Part shown: positions 4,795 to 5,275 of the stretch, in pieces
How positions within the stretch are numbered: the first letter of the stretch is position 1
Layout of the letters: each line of letters begins with the position of its first letter
NCBI GenBank assembly: GCA_003649745.1
Contig: QMST01000049.1
Location: 1-5,275, forward strand
Direction of reading: 5' to 3'
DNA from: Thermoplasmata archaeon
Lineage (GTDB): Archaea > Thermoplasmatota > E2 > DHVEG-1 > B8-G13
Length of the DNA stretch: 5,275 nucleotides
Program-made: the position numbers and the translations under genes
Notes under the pieces: model-generated
The model's database searches: none
What the model saw: only the letters and a program-made list of their open reading frames with translations
Told to the model about the DNA's origin: nothing

Positions 4795-5275
4795 ATGAAA
4801 AAAGTTGTCTGTTTATTGTCTGGTGGTCTTGATTCATGCGTTGTAGCTACCATAGCTAAAAAAGAGCTAGGCTATGATCTCTACTGCCTGACAGTAAAAT
4901 ATGGACAGCGTCATTCCAAGGAAATAGAATCTGCAAAAATGGTTGCTAATAAACTTGGTGCGAAAGAACATATCATATTAGATATAGACCTGGGCAAACT
5001 ATGTAAAATCTCTTCATTAATAGATAAAAATAAGAGATTGGAAGAGAGAAATGTTGAAGAAATTGGAAATAGTATCCCCTCAACATATGTTCCAGCAAGA
5101 AATATCATTTTTCTATCACTTGCTCTAGCATATGCAGAAAATATTGGCGCAGATACAATATTTATTGGAGCTAATGCTATAGACTGGTCTGGATATCCTG
5201 ACTGCAGACCTGAGTTTATAAACACGTTTAAAAAGGTGACAGAGGTTGGAACAAAGTCTGGAGTAGAAGGAAAAA
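4795..5275 (+). CDS. queC: 7-cyano-7-deazaguanine (preQ0) synthase QueC, C-terminus cut by window edge
   Basis: QueC uses ATP and ammonia to turn 7-carboxy-7-deazaguanine into preQ0, the base inserted into archaeal tRNA by TGT. About 160 codons are visible. The PP-loop SGGLDS is at residues 9-14, followed by VKYGQRHSKEIE (36-45) and then IPSTYVPARNIIFLSLALAYAE, a signature of the family. Next comes GANAIDWSGYPDCRPEFI (about 125-142), which lines the substrate site; a tryptophan stands where tyrosine is usual (DYSGYPDCRPEF). The C-terminal zinc-binding cysteines lie past the window end. The protein starts right before the PP-loop, so it is a free-standing QueC and not the GAT-QueC fusion of some Crenarchaea. 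It begins 13 bases after queD, and the pair makes consecutive parts of one pathway; queE is missing from the window and may follow. Confidence 0.95.
   Translation, partial: MKKVVCLLSGGLDSCVVATIAKKELGYDLYCLTVKYGQRHSKEIESAKMVANKLGAKEHIILDIDLGKLCKISSLIDKNKRLEERNVEEIGNSIPSTYVPARNIIFLSLALAYAENIGADTIFIGANAIDWSGYPDCRPEFINTFKKVTEVGTKSGVEGK

Noticed and set aside
4911..5225. 104-codon open frame on the minus strand
   Set aside because: It is antisense to queC, whose SGGLDS, YGQRH and SGYPDCRPEF motifs establish the plus-strand gene.

Overview
The window is AT-rich and most probably archaeal. The signs are arginine codons dominated by AGA/AGG, frequent ATA isoleucine codons, TATA-like boxes (TTTAAATA, TTTAAAAA) about 26 bases before short leaders, an XRE-type regulator of the archaeal COG2522 kind, an archaeal-style QueD with an internal insert, and QueD/QueC, which in archaea feed archaeosine synthesis. 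The lineage cannot be fixed from this stretch. A euryarchaeal or Thermoplasmata-like organism is a guess.

Layout: two transcription units diverge from one regulatory region of about 145 bases (1664-1808). Leftward run thiI (1663-506), a small Cys-containing HTH regulator (472-140) and the N-terminus of a LarE-type PP-loop protein (133-1, cut by the window edge). Rightward run nadA (1809-2723), a nifS/iscS-type cysteine desulfurase (2707-3897), an iscU/nifU-type scaffold (3908-4309), queD (4311-4781) and the start of queC (4795 onward, cut by the window edge). Gene gaps range from overlap to 33 bases, so each side looks like one operon.

The genes fit one theme: mobilising sulfur and using it in cofactor and tRNA chemistry. 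The desulfurase takes sulfur from cysteine, and the scaffold builds Fe-S clusters. NadA needs a [4Fe-4S] cluster to make quinolinate for NAD. ThiI puts sulfur on uridine 8 of tRNA. LarE-family enzymes are sulfur transferases using the same adenylation fold. QueD and QueC lead to preQ0 and hence the deazaguanine in tRNA; the intervening enzyme QueE is itself a radical-SAM Fe-S protein and is not in the window. Four cysteines in the small regulator make it a candidate local sensor of Fe-S or thiol status.

The points most worth a second look are the structured divergent promoter (a shared inverted 10-mer, a 12-base direct repeat and a dyad), the Cys-bearing regulator, a ThiI that has neither a CxxC motif nor a rhodanese domain, and the unusual start region of the desulfurase gene, which lies inside the end of nadA. 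No mobile element, CRISPR array, tRNA or rRNA is visible. No single gene here is of an unknown family; novelty, if any, lies in the arrangement and its regulation.
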